64,000 nucleotides of DNA from Pontibacter vulgaris (lineage in GTDB: Bacteria > Bacteroidota > Bacteroidia > Cytophagales > Hymenobacteraceae). Below the pieces are notes generated by a model. That model did no database searches, had not been told where the DNA came from, and worked only from the letters and a program-made list of their open reading frames with translations. Both the position numbers and the translations under genes were made by a program. The stretch spans positions 1 to 64,000 of the forward strand of contig NZ_JAJVDH010000002.1 of assembly GCF_022758145.1 (NCBI RefSeq). The letters run 5' to 3'. The first letter of the stretch is position 1. Each line of letters opens with the position of its first letter. Shown piece by piece: positions 25,361 through 34,416 of this stretch.

Positions 25361-25675
25361 ATGCTATTCGTACGCAACCAGAAAGTAGACCCAAGCGGGA
25401 ATGAGCAGGAAAGCGGCGTTTATACTTGCTCTAACTGCGGGCAGGTGTTGTTCAGTGCAAAGTATAAATTTAGTGTTGGTTCGGGCTTCCCAAGTTTTTG
25501 GGCACAGGTAGGCGACAATGTAGAGCAGAACCCGCTGGATACGTATGGCCGGGAGCGGATACAGCTCTTGTGCAGCCAATGCAGGCAGCATTTAGGTCAT
25601 TTGTTTGAAGATGCCCGTACACCAACCCAAGTGCGCTACTGTATAAATGCGGATGCACTGAAATATAAAGACTAA
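25361..25675 (+). CDS. Second, divergent MsrB-like methionine sulfoxide reductase
   Basis: A 104-residue MsrB homologue, shorter than the first. Both zinc CxxC pairs remain (CSNC, CSQC), as do HLGHLFED and RYCINADAL with the catalytic cysteine. The usual GWPSF has become GFPSF, replacing the substrate-binding tryptophan. The protein may therefore act on another substrate, or less efficiently. It lies between msrB and msrA with gaps of 68 and 24 bases. The start codon is the first ATG, with a weak ribosome binding site. Confidence 0.85.
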   Translation: MLFVRNQKVDPSGNEQESGVYTCSNCGQVLFSAKYKFSVGSGFPSFWAQVGDNVEQNPLDTYGRERIQLLCSQCRQHLGHLFEDARTPTQVRYCINADALKYKD

Positions 25676-25699
25676 ATTATCAAAGTAGAGGATAAGTAA

Positions 25700-26242
25700 A
25701 TGGAAATAGCAACGTTCGGAAATGGATGCTTTTGGTGTACTGAGGCAGTTTTTCAACAGTTAAAAGGTGTGGAAAAAGTAGAGTCGGGCTATGCAGGTGG
25801 CCATGTGGAAAACCCAACCTATAAGCAGGTTTGCAGCGCCACCACCGGCCACGCAGAGGTGCTACAAATAACTTTTGATCCTAACGTAATCAGCTACGAA
25901 GAGCTGCTGCGCGTGTTCTGGGAAACCCACGACCCAACCACTTTAAACCGACAAGGCAACGATGTTGGCCCGCAGTACCGCTCTGTTATTTTCTACCACA
26001 ACGAGGAGCAAAAGCAGCTAGCCGAAAAGTATAAACTGGCTTTAGATGAGTCTGGCGCTTTCGATGACCCTATTGTTACGGCCATCGAGCCTTTAACCAA
26101 TTATTACCCGGCCGAAAATTACCACCAGAATTACTTTTTAAACAACGGAAGCCAGCCTTACTGCGCATTTGTGGTGCGGCCAAAAGTAGAGAAGTTCAGG
26201 AAAGTATTTATAGACAAGCTTAAACCGGAGTTTGGCAGCTAA
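25700..26242 (+). CDS. msrA: Peptide-methionine (S)-S-oxide reductase
   Basis: A 180-residue MsrA of normal length. The catalytic motif FGNGCFWC (Cys10) is followed by EAVFQQLKGVEKVESGYAGG, TGHAEV, and the conserved WETHDPTTLNRQGNDVGPQYRS. It reduces the S-epimer of methionine sulfoxide. No signal peptide. It completes the msrB-msrB-like-msrA cluster, so both epimers can be repaired from one locus. Confidence 0.96.
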   Translation: MEIATFGNGCFWCTEAVFQQLKGVEKVESGYAGGHVENPTYKQVCSATTGHAEVLQITFDPNVISYEELLRVFWETHDPTTLNRQGNDVGPQYRSVIFYHNEEQKQLAEKYKLALDESGAFDDPIVTAIEPLTNYYPAENYHQNYFLNNGSQPYCAFVVRPKVEKFRKVFIDKLKPEFGS

Positions 26243-26322
26243 ATTATAGTTCGGCTAAGTATAAATCTGTTAACTTGAAACGGACTTACTAAGTATAACC
26301 TATTCTTAAATTATAATCCCCA

Positions 26323-26700
26323 TTGGAGAGTTACTTCAAAAAGCGCTATAACAGCTTTAAGTTTGCCTTTAAAGGTATAAACTCGGCTGTGCGTTCGGAG
26401 CCACACATGCGCCTGCACATACTGGCTGCTATCGGGGTTATACTTGCCGGTATCATTTTCAGGGTTACTAAACTGGAATGGTGCCTACTGGCCGGAAGTA
26501 TAGGTCTGGTCATAACTGCCGAGATTTTCAACACTGCCATCGAAACGCTTACCAACCTGGTGTCGCCGCAGCATAACCCGCTGGCCGGCAAAACCAAAGA
26601 CCTGGCAGCAGCGGCGGTGCTGGTTGCCGCTATTACGGCAGCTATTGTTGGTACAATCGTTTTCCTTCCTTATCTCTTAGATTATCTGAGTCTAGCTTAG
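26323..26700 (+). CDS. dgkA: Diacylglycerol/undecaprenol kinase (DgkA family)
   Basis: A 125-residue integral membrane protein with three hydrophobic helices. Signatures are FKFAFKGINSAVRSEPHMRLH at the N-terminus and the catalytic ITAEIFNTAIETLTN with the acidic residues. The segment PLAGKTKDLAAAAVL follows. It phosphorylates lipid alcohols such as diacylglycerol or undecaprenol. No ATG is available in frame before a stop (26314), so the start appears to be TTG at 26323, within ATTGG. Upstream is the msr cluster. Confidence 0.92.
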   Translation: MESYFKKRYNSFKFAFKGINSAVRSEPHMRLHILAAIGVILAGIIFRVTKLEWCLLAGSIGLVITAEIFNTAIETLTNLVSPQHNPLAGKTKDLAAAAVLVAAITAAIVGTIVFLPYLLDYLSLA

Positions 26701-26785
26701 AAGCAGGCTTTTCTTATTCCACTCTATTAAATACAAGTATAAAATTCGTAGTTCTAAACCCATAATTCGTAATTGAATTATTGCG

Positions 26786-26793
26786 TACCTTTG
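26786..26793 (+). promoter_or_regulatory. -7 element TACCTTTG
   Basis: TACCTTTG matches TAnnTTTG about 27 bases before the ATG at 26820. No convincing -33 element. Confidence 0.45.
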
Positions 26794-26819
26794 CGCCTCT
26801 TAAAAAAAAACACGCCTCT

Positions 26820-27188
26820 ATGACTATGAAAAAAATGCCTGTTTGGGCATCACTTGCATTGCTGCTAGCTTTTGCTTCAGGCTGTAAAACAACTGGAGCC
26901 AATACAAACTCACAAGCTCCGTGGCTTAGCCAGCTTATACAGCAACTGGAGCAGGAGGCACCTGCCAACCCTCCGGCTAAAGTATACCGTTATACTTATA
27001 ACAACCAGGAAGTATACTACCTGACGGGTCGCTGCTGCGACATTCCGGGTAAGCTGTTTGATAAAGATGGCAACCAGCTTTGCGAGCCGGATGGCGGTAT
27101 AACCGGAAAAGGGGATGGCCGCTGCACAGACTTTGCCGAGAAGCGCACAAACGAAACTTTAATTTGGGAAGATAAAAGAGAACGCTAA
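26820..27188 (+). CDS. Small lipoprotein, DUF6970-like
   Basis: A 122-residue lipoprotein from the ATG at 26820 (an ATG two codons later is also possible). The lipobox ends LLAFASGC, placing the lipidated cysteine near residue 22. The mature domain has the pattern VYYLTGRCCDIPGKLFD and CEPDGGITGKGDGRCTDF. It resembles small Bacteroidota lipoproteins that I believe are catalogued as DUF6970. Conserved cysteines suggest disulfides. Function unknown. DinB follows after 4 bases. Confidence 0.8.
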   Translation: MTMKKMPVWASLALLLAFASGCKTTGANTNSQAPWLSQLIQQLEQEAPANPPAKVYRYTYNNQEVYYLTGRCCDIPGKLFDKDGNQLCEPDGGITGKGDGRCTDFAEKRTNETLIWEDKRER

Positions 27189-27192
27189 GAAA

Positions 27193-27669
27193 ATGACAGG
27201 AAACGACGTACTGAAGAACTTATCAGAATATAACATCTGGGCCAACCAGACCATGCTGGATGTGTTCAGCAGCTTACCGCATGTACCTAACAATGCGGCC
27301 CGCTTAATGAGCCACGCCCTGAACGCACAGGCCATCTGGATAGCGCGCATTACAGGCACAACGAGCCCGGTAAAAGTATGGCAGGAGCATAACCTGGAGC
27401 AACTAAAGGAGCTGCACAAATCGGCATCTTACAAACTGGCCGAAATTGTAGCCAACGCCGACGAAACTGAATTTAACCGCCTGATAGACTATACCAACAG
27501 CCAGGGCAATAAGTATAGCACGCGTGTGCTCGATATTTTAACGCATGCTTTTAACCACGCCACGTACCACCGGGCACAAGTTGCCACCGACCTGCGCAAA
27601 AACGGCCACACACCGCCAAACACCGATTATGTTACATACGTGCGTGAGCTGATGGGCCAGGTGTATTAA
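27193..27669 (+). CDS. DinB-family protein (four-helix bundle)
   Basis: A 158-residue DinB/YfiT-like protein. The putative metal-binding histidines appear in LMSHALNAQAIW and in the NHATYHRAQVATDLRKNG motif typical of the family. These proteins are thought to be metal-dependent thiol or hydrolase enzymes, and none of the reaction details can be read here. It follows the lipoprotein by 4 bases, so likely one transcript, ending at the terminator at 27694. Confidence 0.9.
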   Translation: MTGNDVLKNLSEYNIWANQTMLDVFSSLPHVPNNAARLMSHALNAQAIWIARITGTTSPVKVWQEHNLEQLKELHKSASYKLAEIVANADETEFNRLIDYTNSQGNKYSTRVLDILTHAFNHATYHRAQVATDLRKNGHTPPNTDYVTYVRELMGQVY

Positions 27670-27693
27670 GACATTAGAGATAAGATACTAGAC

Positions 27694-27736
27694 AAATAAA
27701 AAGGAGCTCTTTATGATGAAGAGCTCCTTTTTATTT
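27694..27736. terminator. Strong bidirectional terminator (18-bp perfect stem)
   Basis: Positions 27694-27711 are perfectly complementary to 27719-27736, with GGAGCTC in the core and A/T tracts at the ends. It lies between convergent genes ending at 27669 and 27825. Confidence 0.92.
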
Positions 27737-27824
27737 GATATCAGCTAGATTTTGAACTAATGTACAAAGTCAAAATTTCAGATTTTATACTTGTAGTCCT
27801 GTATCTTATATCTAGCGTCTTACA

Positions 27825-28616
27825 TTATTCTTTTGGCAATTCTACTGTGCCAAGGTCTTTTACCTGATTTTGCGTTACGCTTACGTTCTCTATAGTTTTG
27901 TCATGCGCATTGCCTTCGGTGTAGAACTTAACTTTGTAAGTACCTGCTGGCACGCCTTTGATCAAAAAGTCGCCGTTATCGTTGGCAAAACCACCTATGG
28001 TATCGTTTGCAGCTGAGATAACATAAATACCGGGCTTATACTCGGCAGGAGTTACCTTACCTTTAATACCACCGGCAATTGCCTGTGTAATAGTACGAAC
28101 AACGGGCTTCAGGTTATACTGGCCATTTCCTCTTGGTACTATAGATTTAGCAGCATCAAAATCGAGCAGCAGCATGTACGTAACATCTTCTTCCAGCTCG
28201 GCATCAATTTTCAGTTTAATACCGGATGTCTGGCCACTTGGTGTTTTAAGCGCTACCGTTGTGCCATCTTTTAATTTAAGCGTGTTGTTATCACCTAATA
28301 TCAAACGGATCTGAGAGATTGTACCTGCAGGCAGGTTAGCACTGGCAAGTAAGGTATCGCGGCCATTCGCAAAATCCAGCAGGTTATAAATGCCCGGATG
28401 AATTTCTTCCATCGTGATCCAATCAGCCTCGTCAGTATCTCCCTCTTTAATAATCTGTACCGATTTGATATCAATATTAACCTCCTCGTAGTCGCCGGGA
28501 GCATCTGTCATACGAACCTGCATTTTAGCAGTACCCGTGTTTTCGCTATCGTCGTTGCATGCGCTAAAACCTAACAGGCCGCACAGCATCAGAGGGAAAA
28601 TGAAGTTTCTTTTCAT
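27825..28616 (-). CDS. DUF4382 lipoprotein with carboxypeptidase-regulatory-like domain
   Basis: A 263-residue lipoprotein from the ATG at 28616. A longer frame to 28646 exists, but this start gives a clean lipoprotein signal (lipobox LLGFSAC, Cys20). The central region is DUF4382-like (MQVRMTDAPGDYEEVNIDIKSVQI). The C-terminal 80 residues look like a carboxypeptidase regulatory-like domain (GGIKGKVTPA, GDFLIKGVPAGTYKVKF). It is probably an outer-membrane or periplasmic lipoprotein of unknown function. Stands alone, convergent with DinB. Confidence 0.87.
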   Translation of the reverse strand: MKRNFIFPLMLCGLLGFSACNDDSENTGTAKMQVRMTDAPGDYEEVNIDIKSVQIIKEGDTDEADWITMEEIHPGIYNLLDFANGRDTLLASANLPAGTISQIRLILGDNNTLKLKDGTTVALKTPSGQTSGIKLKIDAELEEDVTYMLLLDFDAAKSIVPRGNGQYNLKPVVRTITQAIAGGIKGKVTPAEYKPGIYVISAANDTIGGFANDNGDFLIKGVPAGTYKVKFYTEGNAHDKTIENVSVTQNQVKDLGTVELPKE

Positions 28617-28790
28617 ACGTGTTGTTTTATTTAAGTTACGCAGCAAATATCTGACCCGAAGATGAAGACAAAATGAAGAATCAGTTATTTGCTATATTTT
28701 TTTATTCAGAGGCTTTACATCTATACCTTTAGCACTTCTGAGTTTTAAGAACGGCGCAATGTTGTACTAAATTATATAAGCAGGAAAAAT

Positions 28791-28825
28791 AAAAGGCAGC
28801 AGATATAAGCTTCTGCTGCCTTTTT
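28791..28825 (-). terminator. Terminator of the AsmA-like gene
   Basis: AAAAGGCAGCAGA (28791-28803) pairs perfectly with TCTGCTGCCTTTT (28812-28824). The flanks are T-rich on the minus strand. It lies about 60 bases after the stop at 28884. Confidence 0.88.
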
Positions 28826-28883
28826 GTTGTATTATAAACTACAAGTAGCTTATACTTTATACTTCAAGCATTTTATACTTTAA

Positions 28884-31800
28884 CTAGTTACCTGTAGCTG
28901 CTGTATCGGGTTTGGCGGCAGGTCTTGTTCTGGATCTTAGCAGGTCGTTAAGCTTGTTGCCCGCTTTTTGCTTTAACTGCTGTTCGGCCTCCAGGCGCTT
29001 TTTATCCAATTCCTGGCGGGCTTTCTGCTCTGCCTGCACTCGCTTCTTGTCCAGTTCTGCTTTTATACTGTCCTGAGCCTGCAGCTTGCGTTGCTCCAGT
29101 TTCAGCTTTGCATCATCCAGCTTATTCTGCACTACATTTTTAACCAGGTCTTTTGCCTGCGCTTTAGCACTACCGCCTGCCAGCGCCACACGTGGGCTCG
29201 ACAGCGTACCGCCAATATTCAGATTAAGTGTTATGCGCTCAGAGCCAGCCAGTTTTTCGTTGCCAATAAGCCCGGCAAGGCGCGAGTTAAGCTCTTTACC
29301 TACTTTACCAGCCGGTACATTTAGGGCTGTAATGTAATCGATGTTACCATTAATGTTGTTAGAGCCGCCTACTGTCATTTCAACGTTGCCTACTTTCATA
29401 TCAAATGGCTTAATAACCAGGCTGCCATCTACGATCTCGGCATCTATATAGCGGTTTTCTACCACAAAATTACGAAGCTCATCAAAGTGGGTAAGGCTGC
29501 TGATCTTATCTACGACGGCTACGTTGCTCACCGCTGCCCGTATTACCTGCACAATACCCTCGCCATCCATTGTTTTGAATATCGGGGTCATGTCCTGGCC
29601 CAGCTCGCCTGCAAAATTAAACTTGGTAGAGAACGTACCATCAAGCAAGCCTGCAATTGGTGCTATAGCCTTTATAGTATTAAAGGTGTTGAAAGCTTCT
29701 TTAAACTGGAGGTTCTTAATATCCAGCTTCATATCGAACAGAGGATGCTGCAGGCTTTGGGTATTGTAACTTCCGCTGGTAGCAAAAGTAGCGCCCAAGG
29801 TATTAAAGGTAACGCCCTGCAGTTTTGCAATTTTGTCTTTAACCTGCACCTGGCCATTCACATTGTTCAGTTTCAGGTTATCGTAAAGCACTTGTTTGGC
29901 ATCTACCTTCAGTACCAGGTCTAAGTTGGCGGGCACCTCTACCACACCTTCTGCCTCTTTGGTGGCAGCAACGGTTTCGCCGGTATTTTCATCCACCATC
30001 CACTCGTTTACATTAAAGGTATTAGAGCGCAGGTTTATAGTACCACGCAACGACTGGTTATCAGCCAGGGCATAACCCATGTAGTTAGAGATAGTACCAT
30101 TGGCCTGAATATCGCTCTTACCTAAATGGCCGCTCATGTTCTGCAGCTGAATACGCTCATTATTGAACACAGCATTGGCAGAGGCTATTTTCATACCTTG
30201 CGGCAGGTCGGTACTTACAAAGTTCAGGTTACTGATAGCCATAGTTCCGCTGGCAGTAATGTTGTTATACTTCTCGGCTTCTATGTCGCTCATTTTGCCT
30301 TTAGCAGCCACGTTAGCGTTTATGCGCCCCGATACTTTCATATCATCCAGCGGGAAGATCTTCGTCAGCTTTGTAAGGTCAAGTATACCTTTAATGTTGA
30401 AGTCGAAAGCAGGCTTATCTATACCTTGAATAAGCGCACGGCCAGCAAGTGGCTCGCCATCCAGACTCATATTAAAGTTCTGGATATTGATGCGGGTATC
30501 GTCGGTGTTGCCGGTGGTGTTAAGTATGTTGGCTACCATATTCAGGCCTTGAATAGGAGCAGGGAAATCTTTAGACTTCACATAACCATTTGTCAGGCGC
30601 ATATCGGCATCTATTACCGGCATTTTGGTTTCAGAGTAAGTACCTTTCGCATCGGCATCTACTTTGAGCAAGCCACGCAGTGTCATACCTTCCACCGGAA
30701 AAACTTTTGTGATCTCGGCTAGATCTATACTTGCTTTCACGTTGCCATCTACGTCCATCGGCTCCAGGCCTTTTACCAATACTTTTGCATCTACAGGATT
30801 TTTACCCAGATCCAGGTGTAGTTTGCGCACATCAACCAGCAGATTATTTGTAGTATTACCGTCTTTGTTATCGATGCGCATATCTACGTTAATGTTGCGG
30901 GCGGCCTGAGGCAGGTCAGGGTATTTGAACATACCATTTATGATCTTCAGATCGGTACCATAACCAGGCATCAGGGTATCGTTCATGCGGCCTTTAAAGT
31001 AGCCGTCAAAACTCAGTTTACCTTCGGTTTTAATATCCTTAAACTGCTCAGTATACATACCGGGCACTACCGAAAGCACATGTTTAAAGTCTGTTTCGGT
31101 AGCTTTAAAGGTCAGGTCGAAATCCATGTTCTCGTCCGGCATAAGTATGGTACCGGCAAAAGTAAACGGCAGCTCGTTTAACTGAATTTTGTTGTCTTTA
31201 AAAGTATAAAGCGATTTGTTCAGGTCCATGGCCATGGTAACATCGGCGTTCAGCTTACCATTCTCGATGTAATTCACACCATCATAAGTCATGGTAAAAC
31301 GATCAGCGGTGGTTTTAGAAACCATATCAAACACATCTTTCTCGAAATCGCCACTACCGGTATGGTTCACATTATAGCCAGCTAAACCAAAAGGAATGCT
31401 CAGGTCGTCATAAAAAAGTGTTCCATTGTTCACTTCCCAACCTTTTATGGCCATTTTAAAATTGCTTGCAGCAGTATCGGCAGGAGTAACTGCAGCCGTA
31501 TCAGAAATGTAAATATCCCAGTTAGCTTTACCGCTTTTTAACACCAGCAAGCGTATTACAGGCTCATCAAGCGTAATTTTGTTTACTTTAAGCTCGTTTC
31601 CGGTTATTACGCTCATCAGGTTTAAGCCCATTCTAAAGGCAGGAATGCGGGCTAAAGTGTCGGTGGCAAAAGAATCTTTACCTACTACGGTGAGGTTCTC
31701 AACGCCTAAAGACATATCCGGGAAATCATGGAAAAGAGAAAGGCTTACGTCATCTGTATTATAGATAACATTCGCATTTATATTCTTGGCGATCTGTTTG

Positions 31801-31904
31801 TCCAGGGCCTGTTTAATTTTATCTTTGAAAAGAAATGGAACTAGCGCTGCCGCTGCAAACAGTAGCGCCAGAAATACGAAAAAGCCAATTACTAATTTTT
31901 TCAT
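28884..31904 (-). CDS. AsmA-family large envelope protein
   Basis: A 1006-residue protein from the ATG at 31904, where MKKLVIGFFVFLALLFAAAALVPFLF forms a single N-terminal membrane anchor. Only the long periplasmic part follows, rich in beta structure with repeats such as DVEMTVGGSNNING and ALNVPAGKVGKELN. It is an AsmA-like domain protein with a long charged coiled coil near the C-terminus (about 900-995) containing KLKLEQRKLQAQDS and a Pro-Ala-rich end. AsmA/TamB-like proteins form bridges for lipid transport and outer-membrane assembly. An exact role cannot be read from sequence. Confidence 0.9.
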   Translation of the reverse strand: MKKLVIGFFVFLALLFAAAALVPFLFKDKIKQALDKQIAKNINANVIYNTDDVSLSLFHDFPDMSLGVENLTVVGKDSFATDTLARIPAFRMGLNLMSVITGNELKVNKITLDEPVIRLLVLKSGKANWDIYISDTAAVTPADTAASNFKMAIKGWEVNNGTLFYDDLSIPFGLAGYNVNHTGSGDFEKDVFDMVSKTTADRFTMTYDGVNYIENGKLNADVTMAMDLNKSLYTFKDNKIQLNELPFTFAGTILMPDENMDFDLTFKATETDFKHVLSVVPGMYTEQFKDIKTEGKLSFDGYFKGRMNDTLMPGYGTDLKIINGMFKYPDLPQAARNINVDMRIDNKDGNTTNNLLVDVRKLHLDLGKNPVDAKVLVKGLEPMDVDGNVKASIDLAEITKVFPVEGMTLRGLLKVDADAKGTYSETKMPVIDADMRLTNGYVKSKDFPAPIQGLNMVANILNTTGNTDDTRINIQNFNMSLDGEPLAGRALIQGIDKPAFDFNIKGILDLTKLTKIFPLDDMKVSGRINANVAAKGKMSDIEAEKYNNITASGTMAISNLNFVSTDLPQGMKIASANAVFNNERIQLQNMSGHLGKSDIQANGTISNYMGYALADNQSLRGTINLRSNTFNVNEWMVDENTGETVAATKEAEGVVEVPANLDLVLKVDAKQVLYDNLKLNNVNGQVQVKDKIAKLQGVTFNTLGATFATSGSYNTQSLQHPLFDMKLDIKNLQFKEAFNTFNTIKAIAPIAGLLDGTFSTKFNFAGELGQDMTPIFKTMDGEGIVQVIRAAVSNVAVVDKISSLTHFDELRNFVVENRYIDAEIVDGSLVIKPFDMKVGNVEMTVGGSNNINGNIDYITALNVPAGKVGKELNSRLAGLIGNEKLAGSERITLNLNIGGTLSSPRVALAGGSAKAQAKDLVKNVVQNKLDDAKLKLEQRKLQAQDSIKAELDKKRVQAEQKARQELDKKRLEAEQQLKQKAGNKLNDLLRSRTRPAAKPDTAATGN

Positions 31905-32019
31905 AACGGTGGTTGATAGATACAGTAAAGCTAAACTATATAATTTATAGCTAAAACCATGCAAATTATAGTTAGCCTCCTTTTATTTAACTCTCTGTTG
32001 CTGTTTGTTTAGTATAAAG

Positions 32020-33033
32020 ATGTCCGTAAAAAAAGCGATTTGCGCCTGTTTAGCTTATATCTGGGTTTTTACAACCCAGGCACAGGATGTGCAACTAACG
32101 CAGCAATATGCCAACCGGATATACCTGAACCCGGCTTTTACCGGATTAGGCCGCCAATGGAGCGTAGGCTTAGCCCATCGTAACCAATGGCCCGCCCTAA
32201 ACGGTTCCTTCAGAACAAACCAACTCACTGCCGACTATAGCTTTGCTGGTACTAAAAGTGCAATCGGGCTATTGCTGCAACAGGATAAAGCCGGTATAGG
32301 AGGATTACAAAAATTACAGGCCGGAGCTATTTATGCCTATCATACCAATCTGAGCAGCAAATGGGCTTTTTCAGCTGGCTTGCAGGTAACTGTAGCCTCC
32401 CTGCGCCTGAACTATGATAACCTGGTTTTCGGCGATCAATTATCTGATAATGGTAAGGTAGCCGTAAGCTCGGCAGAGGCCAATACGTTTGAGCCCACCA
32501 ACTATGCCAGCTTTACTGCCGGAGGGCTTTTATACTCTGATAATCTATGGTTTAGCTTTGCAGCTGCCCACCTGAATAAACCCGCCTATGGGTTTGGTGA
32601 AACCACCCGGCTGCCTATACGTTTTACTGCCACTACGGGGTATAAATTTTACGCCCGCAACTATACCGATCAGGGCCGTTTATTCGAATTAAGCTTTACC
32701 CCATCGGTAACATACACCAAACAGGATTTTTTTAGCAAAACAGATATTGGCCTGCATACTATTTATACACCCTTCACGTTAGGTTTAATATACAAAGGAG
32801 TGCCTGTAACCGGTGATGCTAACCAAGATCAGGCCTTGTCCGTAATAGCAGGGCTGCAGTTAGAGCAGTTTAAAATAGGTTTCAGCCACGATGTAGGCCT
32901 GGCAGGTTTTGGCAAGCAGGCCGGCGGAGCCAACGAAATATCGCTAGTATTTGAACGAAATGATTTAAATAAATTGTTCCGGAACCGTTCTGCAAATAAA
33001 TTTAACACCGGCATTGTTTGCCCATCATTCTGA
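32020..33033 (+). CDS. PorP/SprF family type IX secretion-associated membrane protein
   Basis: A 337-residue protein from the ATG at 32020 with a signal peptide ending FTTQAQ. The family signature DVQLTQQYANRIYLNPAFTGLG follows, with the repeated-sheet pattern of a PorP/SprF outer-membrane barrel (SVGLAHRNQWPAL, FSAGLQVTVASLRLNYDN). These proteins help export and anchor T9SS cargo, often working with a partner adhesin. gldJ begins 63 bases downstream, so both T9SS-linked genes may be co-transcribed. Confidence 0.92.
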   Translation: MSVKKAICACLAYIWVFTTQAQDVQLTQQYANRIYLNPAFTGLGRQWSVGLAHRNQWPALNGSFRTNQLTADYSFAGTKSAIGLLLQQDKAGIGGLQKLQAGAIYAYHTNLSSKWAFSAGLQVTVASLRLNYDNLVFGDQLSDNGKVAVSSAEANTFEPTNYASFTAGGLLYSDNLWFSFAAAHLNKPAYGFGETTRLPIRFTATTGYKFYARNYTDQGRLFELSFTPSVTYTKQDFFSKTDIGLHTIYTPFTLGLIYKGVPVTGDANQDQALSVIAGLQLEQFKIGFSHDVGLAGFGKQAGGANEISLVFERNDLNKLFRNRSANKFNTGIVCPSF

Positions 33034-33096
33034 TTTTAGTTATAATTGCACATTAAACTACGTTACAAGAACCTTATCTAAATTGGGTGCTATTTT

Positions 33097-34335
33097 ATGA
33101 ATCTTATTAAGTATCTATCGGTAGTGGTTGTGGGAGGATTTATCCTTACATCCTGCTCCAAAGGAGGACAACCCACCAGCACAGATCCTGGTGACACTAG
33201 TACCGCCACTGGTATAGCCTATAACGAAGACGAGAAATCGTTTCAGGTAGCAGACTATGCAGAATTTCCGCAAGGTCCGGGCCTGGTGTTTATAGAGGGT
33301 GGCCGCACAACCCTGGGCTCAATGGAAGAAGATGTAGCCATGACACGCGACAATATTGAGCGCACTGTTACGGTAGCATCTTTTTATATGGATGAGACTG
33401 AAGTTGCCAACATACACTGGTTGGAGTACCTTCATTACCTAAAGGCCGACTCGCTTCCGGAAGTATACCAGGCTGCTTTGCCTGATACTACTGTATGGTC
33501 GCAGCAACTATCTTTTAACGACCCTTATGTATCGTATTACCTGCGTTACCCTGGTTTCCGCTTTTTCCCTGTTGTGGGTGTAAGCTGGTTACAAGCTAAC
33601 GATTACTGCATCTGGCGTACTGCCAAGGTTAACGAAAACCTGGCACAGCAGGCAGATGGCGGTGGCGGAAGAAGAGGCCTTTTCGGCAGAAAAAAGAAAG
33701 GTGCTGAAGAAGCTCCTGCTGAAGGTTCTAAACCATCAATCGAATCTGGCTATGTATTGCCGAACTACCGCCTGCCAACAGAAGCTGAGTGGGAATACGC
33801 TGCACAGGCTCTGATTGGAACGCAGTACTCTGACGACGAAAACCAGAACAACAGAAGACTTTATCCTTGGGATGGCCACCAGGTTCGTAACCCATATGGC
33901 AAGCAGATGGGTAAGTTTATGGCTAACTTTAAGCGTGGCCGTGGTGACTATGCAGGTATTGCAGGCTCACTAAACGATGGCGCCATGATCACAGATTACA
34001 TCTATAGCTACCCGCCAAACGACTACGGTTTGTATAACATGGCTGGTAACGTAAACGAGTGGGTACAGGATCTTTACCGCCCGCTTTCTTACCAGGATGT
34101 TGAAGATCTGAACCCGTTCCGTCGTGATGGTTTCCTGGATGACTCTTCTAACTATGATTCAAGCGAAGGTTACCACTCACTGATTAACGACGAAGTTCGT
34201 GTATTTAAAGGTGGTTCCTGGAAAGACGTAGCTTACTGGTTATCTCCGGGTACACGCCGTTTCATGGCCCAGGATTCTGCAACTGCAACTATCGGTTTCC
34301 GTTGCGCTATGATCAACGCCGGATCAAACAAATAA
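33097..34335 (+). CDS. gldJ: Gliding motility/type IX secretion lipoprotein GldJ
   Basis: A 412-residue lipoprotein (lipobox FILTSC, Cys20) with a formylglycine-generating-enzyme-like (SUMF1) domain. Signatures are GPGLVFIEGGRTTLGSMEED, YMDETEVANIHWLEYL, RLPTEAEWEYAA, NVNEWVQDLYRP and GGSWKDVAYWLSPGTRRFM. This arrangement fits GldJ, which is needed for T9SS and gliding in Flavobacterium. I chose GldJ rather than GldK because of the fixed EGGRTTLGSMEED and NIHWLEYL context. A Gly- and Lys/Arg-rich insertion (about residues 186-205) interrupts the SUMF1 fold. Confidence 0.9.
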   Translation: MNLIKYLSVVVVGGFILTSCSKGGQPTSTDPGDTSTATGIAYNEDEKSFQVADYAEFPQGPGLVFIEGGRTTLGSMEEDVAMTRDNIERTVTVASFYMDETEVANIHWLEYLHYLKADSLPEVYQAALPDTTVWSQQLSFNDPYVSYYLRYPGFRFFPVVGVSWLQANDYCIWRTAKVNENLAQQADGGGGRRGLFGRKKKGAEEAPAEGSKPSIESGYVLPNYRLPTEAEWEYAAQALIGTQYSDDENQNNRRLYPWDGHQVRNPYGKQMGKFMANFKRGRGDYAGIAGSLNDGAMITDYIYSYPPNDYGLYNMAGNVNEWVQDLYRPLSYQDVEDLNPFRRDGFLDDSSNYDSSEGYHSLINDEVRVFKGGSWKDVAYWLSPGTRRFMAQDSATATIGFRCAMINAGSNK

Positions 34336-34356
34336 GCATCAGATTTTTATTTATAA

Positions 34357-34390
34357 CAAAAGCCCGGAATCAGTTCCGGGCTTTTGCTTT
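34357..34390 (+). terminator. gldJ terminator
   Basis: CAAAAGCCCGGAA (34357-34369) pairs perfectly with TTCCGGGCTTTTG (34374-34386) around a 4-base loop, followed by CTTTT. Confidence 0.9.
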
Positions 34391-34416
34391 TATACTTACT
34401 CTAAAATATACATACT

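Noticed and set aside
33097-34335. gldK instead of gldJ
   Set aside because: Both share the SUMF1 fold, but the N-terminal GPGLVFIEGG..TLGSMEED context and the absence of gldLMN downstream favour gldJ.
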